Source of the DNA: Mycobacterium sp.
Lineage (GTDB): Bacteria > Actinomycetota > Actinomycetes > Mycobacteriales > Mycobacteriaceae
Direction: 5' to 3'
Assembly: GCA_021732005.1 (NCBI GenBank)
Contig: JAKFVT010000059.1
Location: 248,001 to 312,000, forward strand
DNA length: 64,000 bases
Shown piece after piece: positions 62,746 through 64,000 of this stretch (position 1 is the stretch's first letter; every line of letters starts with the position of its first letter). Under the pieces are notes generated by a model. The model did no database searches and was not told the DNA's origin. It saw only the letters and a list, made by a program, of their open reading frames with translations. The position numbers and the translations under genes were made by a program.

Positions 62746-64000
62746 GCCGCGCCGCCCTCGGGGTTCTGGCCGCCCGGTTCGAGCCGGATGACGACCGCCT
62801 TCGACACCGGCGTATTCGACCGGGCGGCAACGTGATCCAGCGGTACGAGGGGATTGGTCTCGGGGTAGTAGGCGGCGGCGTTACCGACCGGGGTGGAGTA
62901 CGGCACGATCAGGAAGTCCTTGGCGCGGCGCTCCTGCAGCTGGCCTGCGCCGTCGGTGAACTCCGACACCAGGTCGACGCGGTCACCTTCGGCGAGGCCG
63001 AGGGACTCGATGTCGGCGGGGTTGACGAACACGACGCGGCGCCCGCCCTTGACCCCGCGGTACCGGTCGTCGAGGCCATAGATGGTGGTGTTGTACTGGT
63101 CGTGGCTGCGCAATGTCTGCAGCACCAGCCTCCCTGGTGGTACCGGCACCCACTGCATCGGGTTCACCGCGAAGTTGGCCTTACCCGTGACGGTGGGGAA
63201 CTCACGGGAATCCCTTGGCGGATGCGGCAATTGGAAGCCATCTGGCTGACGCACCCGGGTGTTGTAGTCGGCGCAGCCCGGCACCACCGCGGCGATCGCG
63301 TCGCGGATCGTGTCGTAGTCGGCGGCGAAGCTCTCCCAGTGGACCGGGTGATCGGCACCCAGCACCGTGCGGGCCAGCTGACAGATGATCGCGACCTCGC
63401 TGCGGACCTGGTCGCTGGGCGGTGTCAGGCTACCGCGAGACAGGTGCACCATCGACATCGAATCTTCAACCGAGACAACCTGTTTGTGACCGTTCACCAG
63501 GTCGCGATCGGTGCGGCCCAGGGTGGGCAGGATCAATGCCGTGCGGCCGTGCACCACGTGGCTGCGATTGAGCTTCGTCGAGATCTGCACGGTCAGCGCA
63601 CAGGTACTCAGCGCAGACTCGGTGACCGCGGTGTCCGGGGTGGCCGACGCGAAGTTGCCGCCCATCGCGAGGAACACCGAAGCCCGGCCGTCCCGCATCG
63701 CCCGAATCGCATCGACGGTGTCGAAGCCGTGCTTGCGGGGACTGGCGATGCCGAATCGGGTGTCGAGAGCGGCCAGGAACGGTTCGGGTGCCTTCTCCCA
63801 GATCCCCATCGTGCGGTCGCCCTGGACATTGGAGTGACCACGCACCGGGCACACCCCGGCACCGGGCTTTCCGATCATGCCGCGCAGCAACAGCAGGTTG
63901 GTCATCTCGGCGATCGTGGCGACCGCATGGGTGTGCTGGGTGATACCCATGGCCCAGCACACGATCGTGCGCTGCGACGCCGCGAGCATGCCGGCGACCC
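62733..64000 (-). CDS. YdeP/FdhF-type molybdopterin oxidoreductase, C-terminal part only
   Basis: About 422 residues are in the window and the frame is open through its right edge. It includes LLLLRGMIGKPGAGVCPVRGHSNVQGDRTMG and the PTLGRTDRD segment characteristic of the YdeP (FdhF) subfamily of bis-molybdopterin guanine dinucleotide enzymes, then the C-terminal cofactor-binding domain (RVDLVSEFTDGAGQLQERRA ... YYPETNPLVPLDHVA). Substrate is not certain; formate is suggested by the neighbour fdhD. M. tuberculosis FdhF (Rv2900c) is of this type. Confidence 0.88.
   Translation of the reverse strand, partial: VAGMLAASQRTIVCWAMGITQHTHAVATIAEMTNLLLLRGMIGKPGAGVCPVRGHSNVQGDRTMGIWEKAPEPFLAALDTRFGIASPRKHGFDTVDAIRAMRDGRASVFLAMGGNFASATPDTAVTESALSTCALTVQISTKLNRSHVVHGRTALILPTLGRTDRDLVNGHKQVVSVEDSMSMVHLSRGSLTPPSDQVRSEVAIICQLARTVLGADHPVHWESFAADYDTIRDAIAAVVPGCADYNTRVRQPDGFQLPHPPRDSREFPTVTGKANFAVNPMQWVPVPPGRLVLQTLRSHDQYNTTIYGLDDRYRGVKGGRRVVFVNPADIESLGLAEGDRVDLVSEFTDGAGQLQERRAKDFLIVPYSTPVGNAAAYYPETNPLVPLDHVAARSNTPVSKAVVIRLEPGGQNPEGGAAWAG

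Overview
The window is high-GC DNA from a mycobacterium, most likely a fast-growing Mycolicibacterium-type species. The signs are the exported proteins with mycobacterial signal peptides, a mycolic acid cyclopropane synthase-type methyltransferase, wax ester/diacylglycerol acyltransferase, LipQ and LipP, the large NAD-glutamate dehydrogenase, GlbO, and the tig-clpP1-clpP2-clpX block. From about 10.9 kb the gene order follows, from memory and read in reverse, the M. tuberculosis stretch Rv2485c to Rv2457c, with several insertions.

Region by region. At 0-8 kb lies an accessory stretch: a truncated ECF sigma factor facing a DUF1059 gene across a symmetric pair of promoters, three exported or membrane proteins, a frameshifted YcnI-like remnant, an orphan CbiM metal transporter with a small membrane protein and a 46-residue cysteine-rich desulforedoxin-like protein, a cyclopropane synthase, and a secreted protein. 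At 8-10.2 kb a small island beside tRNA-Arg holds a MNT/HEPN toxin-antitoxin pair preceded by two matching palindromes. At 10.3-19.3 kb is lipid metabolism: LipQ esterase, an SDR, small membrane paralogues and a translationally coupled WS/DGAT, phosphatase-acyltransferase and PlsB operon. At 19.3-24.4 kb is a CopD-CtaG fusion, a TetR regulator and a three-gene operon (DinB-like, DsbA-like, enoyl-CoA hydratase).

At 24.6-33.5 kb come a second single-strand binding protein, the EttA translation factor, the 1606-residue glutamate dehydrogenase, a thioesterase and two conserved proteins. At 33.5-40.8 kb are AglA and GlbO, two HNH nucleases, two small proteins probably attached to respiratory complex IV, PepN and a mycothiol-linked DsbA-like reductase with a good SigH-type promoter. 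At 40.8-43.6 kb an NCS1 permease, a cytosine deaminase-like enzyme and a 2-oxoglutarate dioxygenase-like enzyme overlap stop-to-start. At 43.6-48.8 kb are RpiB, Nei2, an antiporter, a glycine-rich membrane protein and LipP. At 48.9-56.8 kb is an insertion relative to M. tuberculosis: a Tat-exported phosphatase, an amine oxidase, a hydrolase-like membrane protein lacking its nucleophile, and a PE-less PGRS protein behind a CRP-like site. At 56.8-61.6 kb lie tRNA-Gly, tRNA-Pro and the protein-quality block tig, clpP1, clpP2, clpX. The window ends with a small lipoprotein, FdhD and the C-terminal part of a YdeP-type molybdopterin oxidoreductase.

Most likely to repay a second look are the mirror-image ECF promoters at 659-720, the MNT/HEPN island with its paired operators, the tiny cysteine-rich protein at 5483-5623, the permease-deaminase-dioxygenase operon, and the PE-less PGRS protein. 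No CRISPR array, prophage or intact insertion sequence was seen. Comparisons with other genomes are from memory and were not searched.
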